Source: a gamma proteobacterium endosymbiont of Lamellibrachia anaximandri
Lineage (GTDB): Bacteria; Pseudomonadota; Gammaproteobacteria; Chromatiales; Chromatiaceae
NCBI GenBank assembly: GCA_016756855.1
Contig: JAESPD010000021.1
Location: 1 to 56,989 of the forward strand
Reading direction: 5' to 3'
Length of the DNA stretch: 56,989 nt
In this document: positions 36,840-46,430 of the stretch, piece by piece
Position numbering within the stretch: position 1 is the first letter of the stretch
Layout: each line of letters starts with the position of its first letter
Translations under genes and position numbers: made by a program
Notes under the pieces: model-generated
Database searches by the model: none
What the model was told of the DNA's origin: nothing
What the model saw: only the letters and a program-made list of their open reading frames with translations

Positions 36840-38134
36840 GAATAGGAATACCCTTGCCGGCGTTGTTTGATCTTTGCCAGATAGCTCGCTTTCATCGCGG
36901 TCTCAAATTCGTCATTGCTCGCATATTCAAAACCGAAGACCGGTTTCCACAAACGCTGGTTCTCCATGCAGAGGTAGAAAAATACTTTATCGTGCCAGGG
37001 TGCAAGCTGCCGGTAGGCGTGGGAGAACATCTCCAGCTTTATCTCTTCCGGATAGGAGAGCTTGCCGTCACTCTCCACCATTGGCATCTGCAGGATCTTG
37101 CTGTGAAAGTCACTCCGCCCCCGCAGCTTTTTGATCACCGGTTTTATGTAGGTAAGGGTGCCGATTGAGACCAGGGCCACCTCATCCGGGTCGAACAGTG
37201 ATGTCATCCGTTCAAAGAGTTCTGCGTAGTCTTCACGCCACTGGGCGTAGTGGATCATCGGGTGAAGATGAAAGCCCACGATTATGCCTTTGTCCGCCAG
37301 ACGTCGGGCAGCTATCAGGCGATCCTCCAATGATGCGCTCAGATGCTCTTCATTGGTAATCAGGGTCTGGGTATTGAGAGACCAGGTGCAGATGATATTC
37401 GCCGGTAGCGGATTTTTTTCCAGGTAGCTGATGTTTTTCGACTTGGTCTTCAACTCCAGAATGACATTGGGGTGTTCAGTGGCAAAAAGGCTCAGCGCAT
37501 CGAGAATACCCGCCTGGTTGCCCCACATCAGGGAGTCGGAGGATTGCCCGGTGCCGATGTGGTAGATCCGGTTCGGATCGATCTCAAGCTGGGCCAGTTT
37601 CTCGGCGAATTGGTTGTCGAAGCGGACTTCATCTCCGTGATAGAAGGATTGGATGCTGCAGTAGCTGCAGTCGAAGCCGCAGTTCTCCACTGCATCCAGT
37701 GTCAGCAGGTTGCAGCAACGGGTGCGGGACGATGCCACCGGGCAATAGCCTAGGCCGAGTTTGGGTCTTTGCACCATAACCCGCTTGATTTTGTCCGGCT
37801 GATATTCAATCTTGTCAAAAGAGACGGGATACTGGTTTGGCTGTTGGCGAAGGCCTTCCCAGTATTGCCGAATCAGCCCCAGAATCTGTTGCCGTTTCTG
37901 CTTCGGCGCCATATCTGAGGGCGCATCTGTCGGCCAGATCTGCTCGATAGGGTCTTCCCGCCACATGTTCAGATCGAGGCAGATATCACTCAGAGTTTGC
38001 AGCTCCTGCAGAGTGAAGCGATAGATCAGCGCCTGGGATTGCAGGAAATCCTGCTGCGCCTGAGGCAGTTTTCCGATACCTGCCTTATCGATCAGGCGGG
38101 GGAGTTTTTCAGCGTAAGCGGATTGGCTGCTCAT
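36836..38134 (-). CDS. Radical SAM protein of the spore-photoproduct-lyase-like group
   Basis: A 432-residue radical S-adenosylmethionine protein. A CGFDCSYC cluster motif (Cys-x3-Cys-x2-Cys) follows PVASSRTRCCNLLTLDAVEN, and IYHIGTGQSSDSLMW is typical of the SPL-like branch. Its N-terminal part (SQSAYAEKLPRLID and DFLQSQALIYRF) is not seen in classical SplB. A function in DNA photoproduct repair is possible but unproven outside spores. Start chosen at the ATG at 38134, with a TTG at 38170 as the alternative. Confidence 0.82.
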   Translation of the reverse strand: MSSQSAYAEKLPRLIDKAGIGKLPQAQQDFLQSQALIYRFTLQELQTLSDICLDLNMWREDPIEQIWPTDAPSDMAPKQKRQQILGLIRQYWEGLRQQPNQYPVSFDKIEYQPDKIKRVMVQRPKLGLGYCPVASSRTRCCNLLTLDAVENCGFDCSYCSIQSFYHGDEVRFDNQFAEKLAQLEIDPNRIYHIGTGQSSDSLMWGNQAGILDALSLFATEHPNVILELKTKSKNISYLEKNPLPANIICTWSLNTQTLITNEEHLSASLEDRLIAARRLADKGIIVGFHLHPMIHYAQWREDYAELFERMTSLFDPDEVALVSIGTLTYIKPVIKKLRGRSDFHSKILQMPMVESDGKLSYPEEIKLEMFSHAYRQLAPWHDKVFFYLCMENQRLWKPVFGFEYASNDEFETAMKASYLAKIKQRRQGYSYS

Positions 38135-38190
38135 GGCCGTAGTTGTACGCAAGCGGGGATTGGCATGCAAGCAGGAGATGATGCAGAAAT

Positions 38191-38222
38191 GTAGGCCCGA
38201 TCAAGCGCAGCGGATCGGGCTA
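38191..38222. repeat. REP-like hairpin, single (copy 5)
   Basis: A single hairpin, stem GCCCGATC/GATCGGGC with loop AAGCGCAGCG. It pairs the arm seen in the second half of copies 1-3 with the loop of the first half, so it is a hybrid. It sits 6 nt beyond the stop of the PEP-CTERM gene and upstream of the radical SAM gene. Confidence 0.8.
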
Positions 38223-38228
38223 CCCGGT

Positions 38229-38927
38229 TCACATCTCTTTTTCACGGAATCTTTTCGGCAGCAGCATGCCCACCAATCCCACCATCATAATCAGCCAGCT
38301 GGAGGGCTCCGGCAGGGCAACCGGATTAACGGGTGCGCTGCAGCTGTTTGCATGGGTGCTGTTGCGCATGCCGGGGGTGATACAGGCCTGACTGAAGTCG
38401 AGATTGTTGTTGTTCGTGTCGCTACCGTCAGGGGCGCGTGAAAGGCCGAGAAAGGCGGCATTTGAAGGGTCGACCAGGTTGCTGCCGGAAATCTCAGTAT
38501 ATCCAGCGATATCCCCTTCATAACTGAGACTGTCGATCAGCGTATTTCCCAGAAACAGGGCGATGGCGTCGGGTGCTCCATTCTGTATCAGGTTGCTGTT
38601 CGGTGCTACATCCCAGTCGCAGTTGAGTAGGTTGCCGGCATTGCCGCAGAGCACAAAGTAGGCGTTGGCATCCAGGGTGAAAGTGGGAAGGTCGTAGGTT
38701 CGGTAGGAAGCGCTATTGCTCCCGTTGATCAGTTGCAGTGTGTAGTCGTCAAGATCGAGGGCAGTGACCCCTGTGTTGAACAGTTCTATAAATTCCGCCT
38801 GGTCGCTGCCAGGCTGATCATAATCGACCTCGTTGATGACAAGTGTCGCGTGAACCGGGGAGATGGATGTCAGGCAGGCGGCGAACAGCAGGCGCTGAAA
38901 AATAGTGGGACGTTTTGGGACGGGCAT
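38229..38927 (-). CDS. Lamin-tail-domain protein with PEP-CTERM anchor
   Basis: A 232-residue exported protein. The ATG at 38927 has AGGAG about 8 nt before it, and an upstream GTG at 38936 overlaps the ribosome site. A signal peptide precedes TLVINEVDYDQPGSDQAEFI, the lamin-tail-domain signature, with LDLDDYTLQLING and YFVLCG. The end is a PEP-CTERM sorting region: VALPEPSSWL, a hydrophobic helix and KRFREKEM. PEP-CTERM proteins are handled by exosortase (EpsH/XrtA), which must be elsewhere in the genome and is not here. It shares the window with a sortase system of another type. Confidence 0.88.
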   Translation of the reverse strand: MPVPKRPTIFQRLLFAACLTSISPVHATLVINEVDYDQPGSDQAEFIELFNTGVTALDLDDYTLQLINGSNSASYRTYDLPTFTLDANAYFVLCGNAGNLLNCDWDVAPNSNLIQNGAPDAIALFLGNTLIDSLSYEGDIAGYTEISGSNLVDPSNAAFLGLSRAPDGSDTNNNNLDFSQACITPGMRNSTHANSCSAPVNPVALPEPSSWLIMMVGLVGMLLPKRFREKEM

Positions 38928-39073
38928 CGTAAGCACTCCTTTGCAATGGCTCCAACTCCGTTTGGAGGTCTTGGATTATTCAAGACGCGTACAAAATACC
39001 CCGGCCTGCCTATTGGAAGAAGCCGATAATCCTGATGTTTATGTAGGAATATTCTGACACTGGATTTGAGCCA

Positions 39074-39877
39074 CTAGGGAAGAAAGATATAGAGAATCCC
39101 GACACCCAGAATCAGTCGATAGATCACGAAAGGGAGCATGCCGATTTTTTCGATGAAGCGCAGGAAAAAATGGATGCAGAGATAGGCCGTGACAAACGAG
39201 AGTCCGGCACCGATAAAGAGTGAATCCCACTCCACAGGATTGGCGCTCTCTATCAACTCCAAGGTGACCAGCCCGCCGGACATGAGAATGGTCGGGATGG
39301 AGATCAGGAAGGAGAAGCGGGAAGCCGCCTCGCGTGAGAGTCCCAACAGCAGTCCTGCCGTCATGGTTGCACCAGATCTGGAGGTGCCTGGAATGATGGC
39401 AAATGCCTGAAATACGCCGATGATAAGGGCGTCTGTCCATTTAATAGAGTATTCGTCCCGTGTGTGACGACCGAGCAGATCCACCATCAACAAAACGATA
39501 CCGAAGCTGATGGTGGTGATGGCGATCACCAACGGGGTGCGCAGTTCGGTCTCGATCAGCGATTTCATCAGCAGTCCGAAGAGGCCGACAGGAATGGTGG
39601 CGATGATGATCATCCAGCCAAGCCGGGAGTCGGCTGAACTGGCATTGCGATTCACCAGTGAGCGGAAAAAATCACTGGTGATACTGACGACCTCTTTGCG
39701 GAAATAACTGATGACCGCAAGTAGAGAACCCACATGGACTGCGATATCGAAGTCCAGTCCCTGATCGGCGTAGCCCAAAACAAGAGGGGCGAGGATCAAG
39801 TGCGCCGAGCTGGAGATCGGCAGAAATTCGGTTAACCCCTGGAGGGCGGCGAGAATGAATATTTGAAGCAGTTCCAT
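39074..39877 (-). CDS. uppP: Undecaprenyl-diphosphatase
   Basis: A 267-residue multi-pass membrane phosphatase of the UppP/BacA family that recycles undecaprenyl diphosphate to the monophosphate carrier for peptidoglycan and other glycans. Conserved motifs are GLTEFLPISSSAHL near residue 15 and AIIPGTSRSGATM near 164. Several hydrophobic segments follow. It lies 9 nt before the end of galE on the minus strand, and both probably form an operon with envelope-precursor function. Confidence 0.96.
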   Translation of the reverse strand: MELLQIFILAALQGLTEFLPISSSAHLILAPLVLGYADQGLDFDIAVHVGSLLAVISYFRKEVVSITSDFFRSLVNRNASSADSRLGWMIIIATIPVGLFGLLMKSLIETELRTPLVIAITTISFGIVLLMVDLLGRHTRDEYSIKWTDALIIGVFQAFAIIPGTSRSGATMTAGLLLGLSREAASRFSFLISIPTILMSGGLVTLELIESANPVEWDSLFIGAGLSFVTAYLCIHFFLRFIEKIGMLPFVIYRLILGVGILYIFLP

Positions 39878-39886
39878 GATGGGGCT

Positions 39887-40885
39887 CTATTTACTCCAGG
39901 GTGATTTCAGCAGTTTCTTTTCCCAGTTGAGCGCAGAACCGGCGATGACTGAGAGATCGTCGTAGGCGGGACTCCAGCCCAGTACCTCGCGCACCTTATC
40001 CGCGCCGGCGATCAAGGCAGGTGGATCCCCTGCACGGCGATCGGCCTCGATGATATCGAGTTTGATGCTGCCTGCCTGCTCCACTGCCTGCAACATCTCG
40101 CGCACGCTGAATCCATGTCCATATCCACAGTTGAGGATAGCGGAGTCCCCCCCTTTGCGCAGGTGTTCGATAGCCTTGACATGAGCAGCCGCCAGATCCT
40201 CCACGTGGATGTAGTCACGCACGCCGGTACCGTCCGGCGTAGGGTAATCTGTGCCGTAGATGTAGACGGAATTCCGTTTCCCAACAGCCGCTTCGCAGGC
40301 GACCTTGGTCAGCAGCGTGGCATTGGGGGTGGCCTGGCCGATGCGGCCTTGCGGATCACAACCGGCGACATTGAAGTAACGCAGGATGACGTGTTTCATA
40401 TCCGTGGCGGCGGAGAGATCGCGCAACATCCATTCCGACATCAGCTTGGAGGTGCCATAGGGATTGATCGGGCTGGTGGGGGTGTCCTCATGGGCGATGC
40501 CGCTCTCGGGCGTGCCGTAGACGGCGGCGGTAGAGGAGAAGATGAAGTTTTTTACCCCGGCCTCAGCGCAGCACTGCAACATACTGCGGGTGTTGCAGGT
40601 GTTGTTGCCGTAATACTTAAGTGGATCCTCGACCGATTCGGGTACCACGGTGTGGGCTGCGAAGTGCAGCACCGTGTCGATATCATGCTCCTTGAGCACA
40701 CGGCTGACCAACGCCTGATCGCCGGTATCGCCGACTACCAGCTCACCATAGAGGACCGCCTCTCTGAAGCCGGTGGAGAGATTGTCCAGGGTGATCAGAC
40801 GCTCCCCCGCTTCCCCCAACTGACGTGCAGTGTGGCTGCCGATATAGCCGGCGCCACCGGTGATCAGAATCCCTTTGTTGGCCAT
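39887..40885 (-). CDS. galE: UDP-glucose 4-epimerase
   Basis: NAD-dependent interconversion of UDP-glucose and UDP-galactose, supplying sugars for surface polysaccharide. The 332-residue protein from the ATG at 40885 has the cofactor motif ILITGGAGYIGSHTARQL, the NLSTG turn, SSTAAVYG, the active-site Tyr-x3-Lys in NPYGTSKLMSE and the family end GYGHGFSVREML. A GGAG lies 5 nt before the chosen ATG; the ORF extends 27 nt upstream. The uppP gene follows it by 9 nt on the same strand. Confidence 0.95.
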   Translation of the reverse strand: MANKGILITGGAGYIGSHTARQLGEAGERLITLDNLSTGFREAVLYGELVVGDTGDQALVSRVLKEHDIDTVLHFAAHTVVPESVEDPLKYYGNNTCNTRSMLQCCAEAGVKNFIFSSTAAVYGTPESGIAHEDTPTSPINPYGTSKLMSEWMLRDLSAATDMKHVILRYFNVAGCDPQGRIGQATPNATLLTKVACEAAVGKRNSVYIYGTDYPTPDGTGVRDYIHVEDLAAAHVKAIEHLRKGGDSAILNCGYGHGFSVREMLQAVEQAGSIKLDIIEADRRAGDPPALIAGADKVREVLGWSPAYDDLSVIAGSALNWEKKLLKSPWSK

Positions 40886-40967
40886 TACTCGCTCCGCTCT
40901 CGATATGATCAAAACCGGCTCATCATACCGGGAGCGGCGGGTTGCGTCATGTCTCCGTTACTGAATG

Positions 40968-41663
40968 TCACTGAAATTTGAAGCCGGTCCAGTTTTCCGT
41001 TTTTGGAATTTCCTTCTGCATGCTGATTGCGCCGCAAAAACCGGGTTCAGGGATGAAGTTCACCCAACAGGGCATGGCGTCTTCACTTGCCAGGGTGGGC
41101 GTGAACAGCCCCGTGCCAAGGCATTTATGCCGTGCTTCGAGGCCAGTCCACAAATGGCAGAAGAGTCTGGTCCGGGCTGAGCCGGAAAGCGATTCCAACA
41201 ACGTAAAATTCTCTCTGCTGAACATGCGCTCGGCAATGCCGAGCATATATCTGCGTGACTGGATCTTTTCCACATCCACTCCCACAGGGCTGCCGCAGCT
41301 GACTGCCAGGATCGCAAGAGGGCCGCTATGAGCCAGATTGAAGTGGATATCACCTGCTTGACCGGCAAGTTCAGGCTTACCGTGATCGCCATATTTCAGC
41401 CGGACAGATAGAGGCGGGATGGCCAGATAGTGTCCGAGGATGGATCGCAGGGCGCTGCGGCCGGCGATAAAGCGGCTTTTGGGGGTTTCCAGTGTGAACC
41501 GGCTGGCGCGAGTCAGCTCATCCTGTGAAAGATAACGGCGGAAGTCAGAACGGTCCAGATTGATGGACCAGAGGTGCAGTGTGTCCGGATCGGGTGGCGA
41601 TTCCGGGCGCTCGGACAGCCAGAGGTTAGTGAGGTCTGGTACCGGGGAGCCTGGCTGAGACAT
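40968..41663 (-). CDS. 4'-phosphopantetheinyl transferase (Sfp type)
   Basis: A 231-residue transferase that loads phosphopantetheine on carrier proteins. The three usual motifs are visible: RSALRSILGHYL, then FNLAHSGPLAILAVS followed by VGVDVEKIQ (metal-binding acids), and WTGLEARHKCLGTGL in the last third. The normal W-x-x-KEA lysine is replaced by Leu. It is the last gene of a yaaA-tatD-PPTase set on the minus strand; its upstream GTG at 41675 overlaps the tatD-like stop. Its carrier partner is not in this window. Confidence 0.88.
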   Translation of the reverse strand: MSQPGSPVPDLTNLWLSERPESPPDPDTLHLWSINLDRSDFRRYLSQDELTRASRFTLETPKSRFIAGRSALRSILGHYLAIPPLSVRLKYGDHGKPELAGQAGDIHFNLAHSGPLAILAVSCGSPVGVDVEKIQSRRYMLGIAERMFSRENFTLLESLSGSARTRLFCHLWTGLEARHKCLGTGLFTPTLASEDAMPCWVNFIPEPGFCGAISMQKEIPKTENWTGFKFQ

Positions 41664-41671
41664 CGTGCCTG

Positions 41672-42463
41672 TCACGACTTATTGCTGGTGGGAATATTGA
41701 ACAGCCGCACGGCATTTTTTGAGGTTATGGCAGCGATCTCCGAAGCGGGTTGGTTGCGCAGCTCCGCGACTGTTTGCAAGACGGTTGGCAGATAGGCTGA
41801 TTCGTTGCGCTCCCCCCGGTGCCCGCTGTCTGGCTGATCCGGTGCGTCTGTCTCCAGCATCAAGCTTTCCAGGGGCAAGGTCTGGATCAGACTGCGAAGG
41901 CGCTTGGCCCGCTCATAGGTGATGGGGCCGCCGAAGCTCAAAAGAAAACCCAGATCAATCAGTCGGCGGGCCTGCTGTTCACTGCCGGAGAAACTGTGCA
42001 CCACTCCCGACAGGCCGGGGAACTGTTTCAGGCTGTTGAAAACCTGGTCCACGGAACGGCGGGCATGGATGATCACTGGTAACCGGTAGTCTCTCGCAAG
42101 TTCCAGTTGTGCCTCGAACAACGCCTGCTGCGCTTCCGGCTGGGGATCTTTGATGAAGAAGTCCAGACCACACTCGCCGACGGCGACCGGTTGTTCCCGT
42201 TCGATCCAGGAGGCGAGCAGTTGCAGATCCTGAGGCTGGTGATCCCCAAGGAACATAGGATGCAAACCGTAGGCGGGATAGAGTCTGGGATAGTCCCGGC
42301 AGACCTGCTTCTGCCGCGGCCACCATTCAGCTTTTACCCCGGCGATGATCTGGCTGGTAACTCCCGCGTCCCTGGCGCGCTGAAAGGTCTGCTCCCGATC
42401 CTGGTCGAAACGGGCATCGTCAAAGTGGCAGTGGGAGTCGATCAGCCTCGGGAGAAGACCCAT
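41672..42463 (-). CDS. TatD-family metal-dependent hydrolase
   Basis: A 263-residue TIM-barrel hydrolase. The metal motif [11 protein letters not shown] lies at the start; downstream are [43 protein letters not shown] and [13 protein letters not shown]. The Asp/His positions agree with Mg-dependent DNase-like TatD proteins of the YjjV/YcfH type. The exact subgroup is undecided. The gene overlaps yaaA by 22 nt and the PPTase gene lies directly after it, so they are probably translated from one message. Confidence 0.93.
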   Translation of the reverse strand: MGLLPRLIDSHCHFDDARFDQDREQTFQRARDAGVTSQIIAGVKAEWWPRQKQVCRDYPRLYPAYGLHPMFLGDHQPQDLQLLASWIEREQPVAVGECGLDFFIKDPQPEAQQALFEAQLELARDYRLPVIIHARRSVDQVFNSLKQFPGLSGVVHSFSGSEQQARRLIDLGFLLSFGGPITYERAKRLRSLIQTLPLESLMLETDAPDQPDSGHRGERNESAYLPTVLQTVAELRNQPASEIAAITSKNAVRLFNIPTSNKS

Positions 42464-43209
42464 TGGTCCCCCTGGGAGAGCGCCTCGTTGTAGTCGTAAC
42501 CCGCCACGTCGAAGCCCTTGATATCCTCCGGGTCGGTAACTCGGTTTTCGATGATGTAGCGGCTCATCAGTCCTCTGGCTTTTTTGGCGTAGACGCCGAT
42601 CATGCGATAGCTGCCGTTTTTATTCTCTTTGAACTGCGGGGTGATGATGCGTCCCCTCACCAGTTTGGGCATGACCGATTTGTAGTATTCGTTGGAGGCG
42701 AGATTGATCAGCACATCATCTCCCTGTTTCGCCAGCGCTTTGTTGATCGCATCGGTAATGGTGGTTCCCCAGAAGGCATAGAGATCCTTGCCCTGCTCAT
42801 TGGGCAGTCTGGTGCCCATCTCCAGCCGATAGGGCTGCATCAGGTCGAGGGGACGCATCAGGCCGTAGAGTCCGGAGAGGATGCGCAGGTGGTCTTGGGC
42901 GAAGGCGAGATCCTCTTCATTCAGGCTCTCTGCGTCCAGTCCCGTATAGACATCGCCCTTCATCGCCAGCGTTGCCTGTTTGGCGTTTTTTGTGGTGAAA
43001 GGGGTCTTCCAGTCGTGATAGCGGTCAAAATTGAGTTCTGCCAGCTTCATGCTCAGTTTCATCAGTTCCGCCAGATCCAGTGCCGAATAGTTGCGCAGAT
43101 TGTTGATCAACTGTTGGGACTGTTTCAGAAATGCTGGTTTGGTATGGGTTTTGGTGACCGGGGGCGTTTCATAGTCCAGGGTCTTGGCAGGAGAGATGAT
43201 GATTAACAT
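42442..43209 (-). CDS. yaaA: Peroxide-stress protein YaaA
   Basis: A 255-residue YaaA-family (DUF328) protein starting at the ATG at 43209; the longer frame to 43680 overlaps a plus-strand gene and is not used. The family signature is [17 protein letters not shown], followed by [36 protein letters not shown] and [13 protein letters not shown] near the end. In E. coli YaaA lowers free iron during peroxide stress; its fold binds DNA. It is divergent from the gene at 43357, with about 147 nt between them. Confidence 0.95.
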   Translation of the reverse strand: MLIIISPAKTLDYETPPVTKTHTKPAFLKQSQQLINNLRNYSALDLAELMKLSMKLAELNFDRYHDWKTPFTTKNAKQATLAMKGDVYTGLDAESLNEEDLAFAQDHLRILSGLYGLMRPLDLMQPYRLEMGTRLPNEQGKDLYAFWGTTITDAINKALAKQGDDVLINLASNEYYKSVMPKLVRGRIITPQFKENKNGSYRMIGVYAKKARGLMSRYIIENRVTDPEDIKGFDVAGYDYNEALSQGDQWVFSRG

Positions 43210-43356
43210 GGTGTGGTTGCCGAAATGCTGACGGAGATTCGAATAATCGCGATCCTGGAGGTGAAATACAACCGCAGCCGGTCCGTGGTTATGGTGAAGT
43301 AGTGCAGATCGTAGCGGCATGCTAGCCTTGCCGGGAATTTCCAGAAGAGCCTGATA

Positions 43357-43650
43357 ATGAACCAGGATAAAGATACCATTACAGCAAGATTGTTGCAGTT
43401 GCTGCAGCGGCTCTATGCAGAGAGTGACGGACTGACCGAATCGGATGGCGATCTGCAACTCTGGTATAACCGGGGTTATGCCAACGGTATGATCCGCGCC
43501 CTGCGGGATCTGGGCTATGCGGAACAAATCTCCCGGACTGTCGATGCGGACAGCGAAAAACGCATTACCGGCCAGGAGCTTCTGCCCTGGGGAAAAGCCT
43601 ATCTGCACGGTTTCGAGATGGGTGAGAAAGAGACCCGGGAAGTGCTCTGA
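43357..43650 (+). CDS. Small conserved hypothetical protein
   Basis: A 97-residue acidic protein, helical in character, with [20 protein letters not shown] and [16 protein letters not shown]. It has no signal peptide or membrane segment and matches no family I recognise. The ATG follows GAAGAG at a reasonable distance. It is divergent from yaaA and followed directly by the miniature element at 43663, which separates it from xth. Confidence 0.65.
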   Translation: MNQDKDTITARLLQLLQRLYAESDGLTESDGDLQLWYNRGYANGMIRALRDLGYAEQISRTVDADSEKRITGQELLPWGKAYLHGFEMGEKETREVL

Positions 43651-43662
43651 TACATTGGATTT

Positions 43663-43840
43663 GTTTCTGCCTGGAAACACGCTTTAACCACGAAGCACAC
43701 GAAGTACACTCGACTGCATGGATGCAGGAGGTAGAGCAACGCAGGGAGCAGTTGCCGAAAGAAAGCTTATTGTTAATCAACCGCTTACCTTAGTGCTCTT
43801 CGTGTTCTTTGTGGTTAGATAGGGTTTTCCTGGCAGATAC
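43663..43840. mobile_element. Miniature inverted-repeat element, copy 1
   Basis: A 178-bp element with imperfect terminal repeats, GTTTCTGCCTGGAAA on one side and GTATCTGCCAGGAAA (complement) on the other, followed inward by AACCAC[G/A]AAG on both sides. TGGATT stands on each side (43656-43661 and 43841-43846), an apparent 6-bp target duplication. Its interior is about 92% identical by eye to the reverse complement of copy 2. It carries no transposase and lies between a small gene and xth, close to the xth ribosome site. Confidence 0.8.
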
Positions 43841-43858
43841 TGGATTAAGGGTGTAATT

Positions 43859-44674
43859 ATGAAAGTCGTCTCCTTCAATACCAACAGTATTCGCACGCGT
43901 GAACATCAGCTTGCCAGACTGCGGGAATCCTATGATCCGGATGTCATCGGCATTCAGGAGAGCAAGGTACAGGATCAGGATTTCCCCCTCAAGATGATGG
44001 AGAACCTGGGATATCAGGCGGAGTTTTTCGGACAGAAGACCCACTATGGTGTGGCGCTGCTTTCCAAGCAGCCGGCATTGGCGGTGGAGAAGGGCTTCCC
44101 CGCCGATGATGAGGATGCCCAGCGGCGTTTGATCATCGCCCGCTATGCCTCGGGGAAGGGTAACCAAGTCACCGTGATCAACGGCTATTTTCCCCAGGGT
44201 GAAAGCCAGGATCACGAGACGAAATACCCTGCCAAACGTAAATTCTACGCAGATCTGCTCAACTACCTGAACGAATTCCACAAGCCTACCGACTCAGTGC
44301 TGGTGATCGGTGATATGAATATTGCACCGCTGGATCTCGATATCGGTATCGGCCCGGACAACGTCAAGCGCTGGTTGCGCACCGGCAAGTGCAGTTTTCT
44401 CCCGGAAGAGAGAGAGTGGCTTGATCGCCTGCAGTCCTGGGGATTGCACGACACCTATCGCACCCTTTACCCGGAGGTGGACGACCAGTTCAGCTGGTTT
44501 GACTATCGCAGCCGGGGATTTGACCGGGAGCCGAAACGGGGATTGCGTATCGATTTGATCCTGGCGACCGACCCCCTAAACCGGAGCTGCACTGGTGCGG
44601 GGATCGCCCATGAGATCCGGGGGATGGAGAAGCCATCGGATCACTGCCCAATCTGGGCGGAGTTCGATTATTAG
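43859..44674 (+). CDS. xth: Exodeoxyribonuclease III
   Basis: AP endonuclease/3'-exonuclease in base-excision repair, 271 residues. The exonuclease-endonuclease-phosphatase fold is shown by [15 protein letters not shown], the metal-binding glutamate in [25 protein letters not shown] and [10 protein letters not shown] at the end. These are the standard XthA residues. The ATG at 43859 has AAGGG upstream. The miniature element copy 1 ends 18 nt before it, so its transcription may start inside or upstream of that insertion. Confidence 0.96.
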   Translation: MKVVSFNTNSIRTREHQLARLRESYDPDVIGIQESKVQDQDFPLKMMENLGYQAEFFGQKTHYGVALLSKQPALAVEKGFPADDEDAQRRLIIARYASGKGNQVTVINGYFPQGESQDHETKYPAKRKFYADLLNYLNEFHKPTDSVLVIGDMNIAPLDLDIGIGPDNVKRWLRTGKCSFLPEEREWLDRLQSWGLHDTYRTLYPEVDDQFSWFDYRSRGFDREPKRGLRIDLILATDPLNRSCTGAGIAHEIRGMEKPSDHCPIWAEFDY

Positions 44675-45063
44675 GGATTGGCTGACTCAGGCCCCTCGTG
44701 GGTTAAGAGGGATTGAAGGGTGCTGCTGCAGTAGACCCGCTTCCGGTTGCCTGCCTCCCGCTGTTTGATCATGCAACTACGCCAGTCTGGCATGGGCTGG
44801 ATCTCTACCGCCTCATCACTGAAATGGACCAGGTAGAAAGTGTGGGTCATGTTCGACGAAGCGGCATGGGAAAACTCGGAAAACTGCATCCGACTCGGGA
44901 TGCAGCGACTTTCGACGATGTCGATATTAGCCGTAGAGAAGATGCCACTGAGCATCAGCGCCTTTAGATCACACTGCCCCAGTGTTTCTGTGTTGACGAA
45001 GGATGCGTTGATATCACCGGCGCCGTTGCGGGTGAGTAGTACCAGCAGAAAGAGTAACTTCAT
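44671..45063 (-). CDS. Secreted small protein, unknown
   Basis: A 130-residue ORF with a short N-terminal hydrophobic stretch ([16 protein letters not shown]) that looks like a signal peptide, then a Cys-containing region (LGQCDLK, SRCIPSR, SCMIKQ, VYCSST) suggesting two disulfides. It overlaps the end of xth by 4 nt on the opposite strand. I know no family for it. The signal and cysteines point to the periplasm or the surface. Confidence 0.55.
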   Translation of the reverse strand: MKLLFLLVLLTRNGAGDINASFVNTETLGQCDLKALMLSGIFSTANIDIVESRCIPSRMQFSEFSHAASSNMTHTFYLVHFSDEAVEIQPMPDWRSCMIKQREAGNRKRVYCSSTLQSLLTHEGPESANP

Positions 45064-45278
45064 TGATGACTGACTCTATATACTAAAAGAAGTCCCGATT
45101 TTAAGGTTTTCAATTAGCTGCCGCTAATGCTAGTGAAACAAATTGCTGAAGCGCGCGATTCTCCAGGCAGCGATTCCGTGTTGAATGTAAAATACTGGCA
45201 AGGAAAAAGGAATAGAGACATTTGTTTCTGTGTTGCTTTTTCCTCTTAAATCTCTGATCACAAAGAAAAAAACCAGGT

Positions 45279-46337
45279 ATGGCAGTTTTGAAAAAAGTCT
45301 CAACCGTCCAGGTTCTCGATTCTCTGGCGGAGATCACCCGGTTTCACGACCGTGATTTGATCGAAAGAAGCTTGGTGAAAACCCTGGCTGAGGTTGCGCC
45401 CTGCAAGGAGTTGCGTCTCTATCAGGTAACTGGTGAGGTAGAGAATCTCGATCTACTTCTTCTTGCTCACATGGTTGAGAACAAAGAGGTTTCAGGTATT
45501 CCTGCGATTGAACGACATATCTCCAAAACGCTTTCCGACGGTATTGCCGTTGCCGTGGAGGAGGGTGAGGTAGTCTCGGTAGACGATGAGAGGCGTGGCT
45601 TAACAGATACTATCTATCCGGTATTCAATACCAGGAATGAAGTCTTCGCCGTATTGCTGCAGTTTACTGAAAATTCCAGTTTTGAATTGCAACGCCTGAC
45701 CTATGGACTGCTGAAGGTCTACTCAAACTACCTCACCCTGCTGGATGAAAATCAGAAGGACAAACTCACCGGTCTGTTGAATCGTGAAACCCTGAGCAGT
45801 GAAGTGATGAAACAGTTGACTTTGAGCTGTCACAAGCGCAGCAGCGCCAAGTCTGAGGTAAAACGCCGCTCTGAAGATGAGGCCACCTACTGGTTGGCGT
45901 TAATTGATGTCGACTATTTCAAGAGGATTAATGATCGATTCGGTCATCTGTTTGGAGACGAAGTGCTTATCCTGTTAGCGCGTCTGCTGACAGATACCTT
46001 CCGTGATGGGGATCTGCTTTTTCGTTATGGCGGTGAGGAGTTCGTCGTCATACTCAAGGTATTTTCCCGGAAAGATGCGATATCTGTGTTGGAGCGTTGC
46101 CTCAGGACGGTGGGATCCCATGAGATGCCGCAGGCTGGTCGTGTCACTATCAGTATCGGGGCCGTTGAAATCAGAGATCAAAACGGTACTGCAGACGTGA
46201 TCGGAAGTGCCGACAGGGCACTTTACTACGCAAAGAACAACGGGCGGAATCAACTGCATATCTACGAAGATCTGGTCGAGAAGAATTTGCTGGAAAATGT
46301 CGAACAACCTCAAAGCGGTGAGATCGATCTTTTCTAG
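45279..46337 (+). CDS. GGDEF-domain diguanylate cyclase
   Basis: A 352-residue cytosolic protein: an N-terminal GAF-like region (about 1-160) and a C-terminal diguanylate cyclase domain beginning QKDKLTGLLNRETLSS, with DVDYFKRINDRFGHLFGDEV and the intact active-site motif RYGGEEFVVIL. No I-site RxxD is obvious. It makes cyclic di-GMP and probably answers a cytosolic signal. It has its own 215-nt upstream space, in which nothing clear is seen. Confidence 0.92.
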   Translation: MAVLKKVSTVQVLDSLAEITRFHDRDLIERSLVKTLAEVAPCKELRLYQVTGEVENLDLLLLAHMVENKEVSGIPAIERHISKTLSDGIAVAVEEGEVVSVDDERRGLTDTIYPVFNTRNEVFAVLLQFTENSSFELQRLTYGLLKVYSNYLTLLDENQKDKLTGLLNRETLSSEVMKQLTLSCHKRSSAKSEVKRRSEDEATYWLALIDVDYFKRINDRFGHLFGDEVLILLARLLTDTFRDGDLLFRYGGEEFVVILKVFSRKDAISVLERCLRTVGSHEMPQAGRVTISIGAVEIRDQNGTADVIGSADRALYYAKNNGRNQLHIYEDLVEKNLLENVEQPQSGEIDLF

Positions 46338-46430
46338 CCATAAACTGGCAGACCCTTGATAGAAAAGGGTGATAACTGTTGAATTTTTTCTGGCCTCTAT
46401 ACTCTGAAAATGTAAGAAGTTGCTGAGTTA

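Noticed and set aside
43210-43680. Extension of yaaA upstream on the minus strand
   Set aside because: The YaaA family starts at [12 protein letters not shown]; the upstream frame overlaps the plus-strand gene at 43357.
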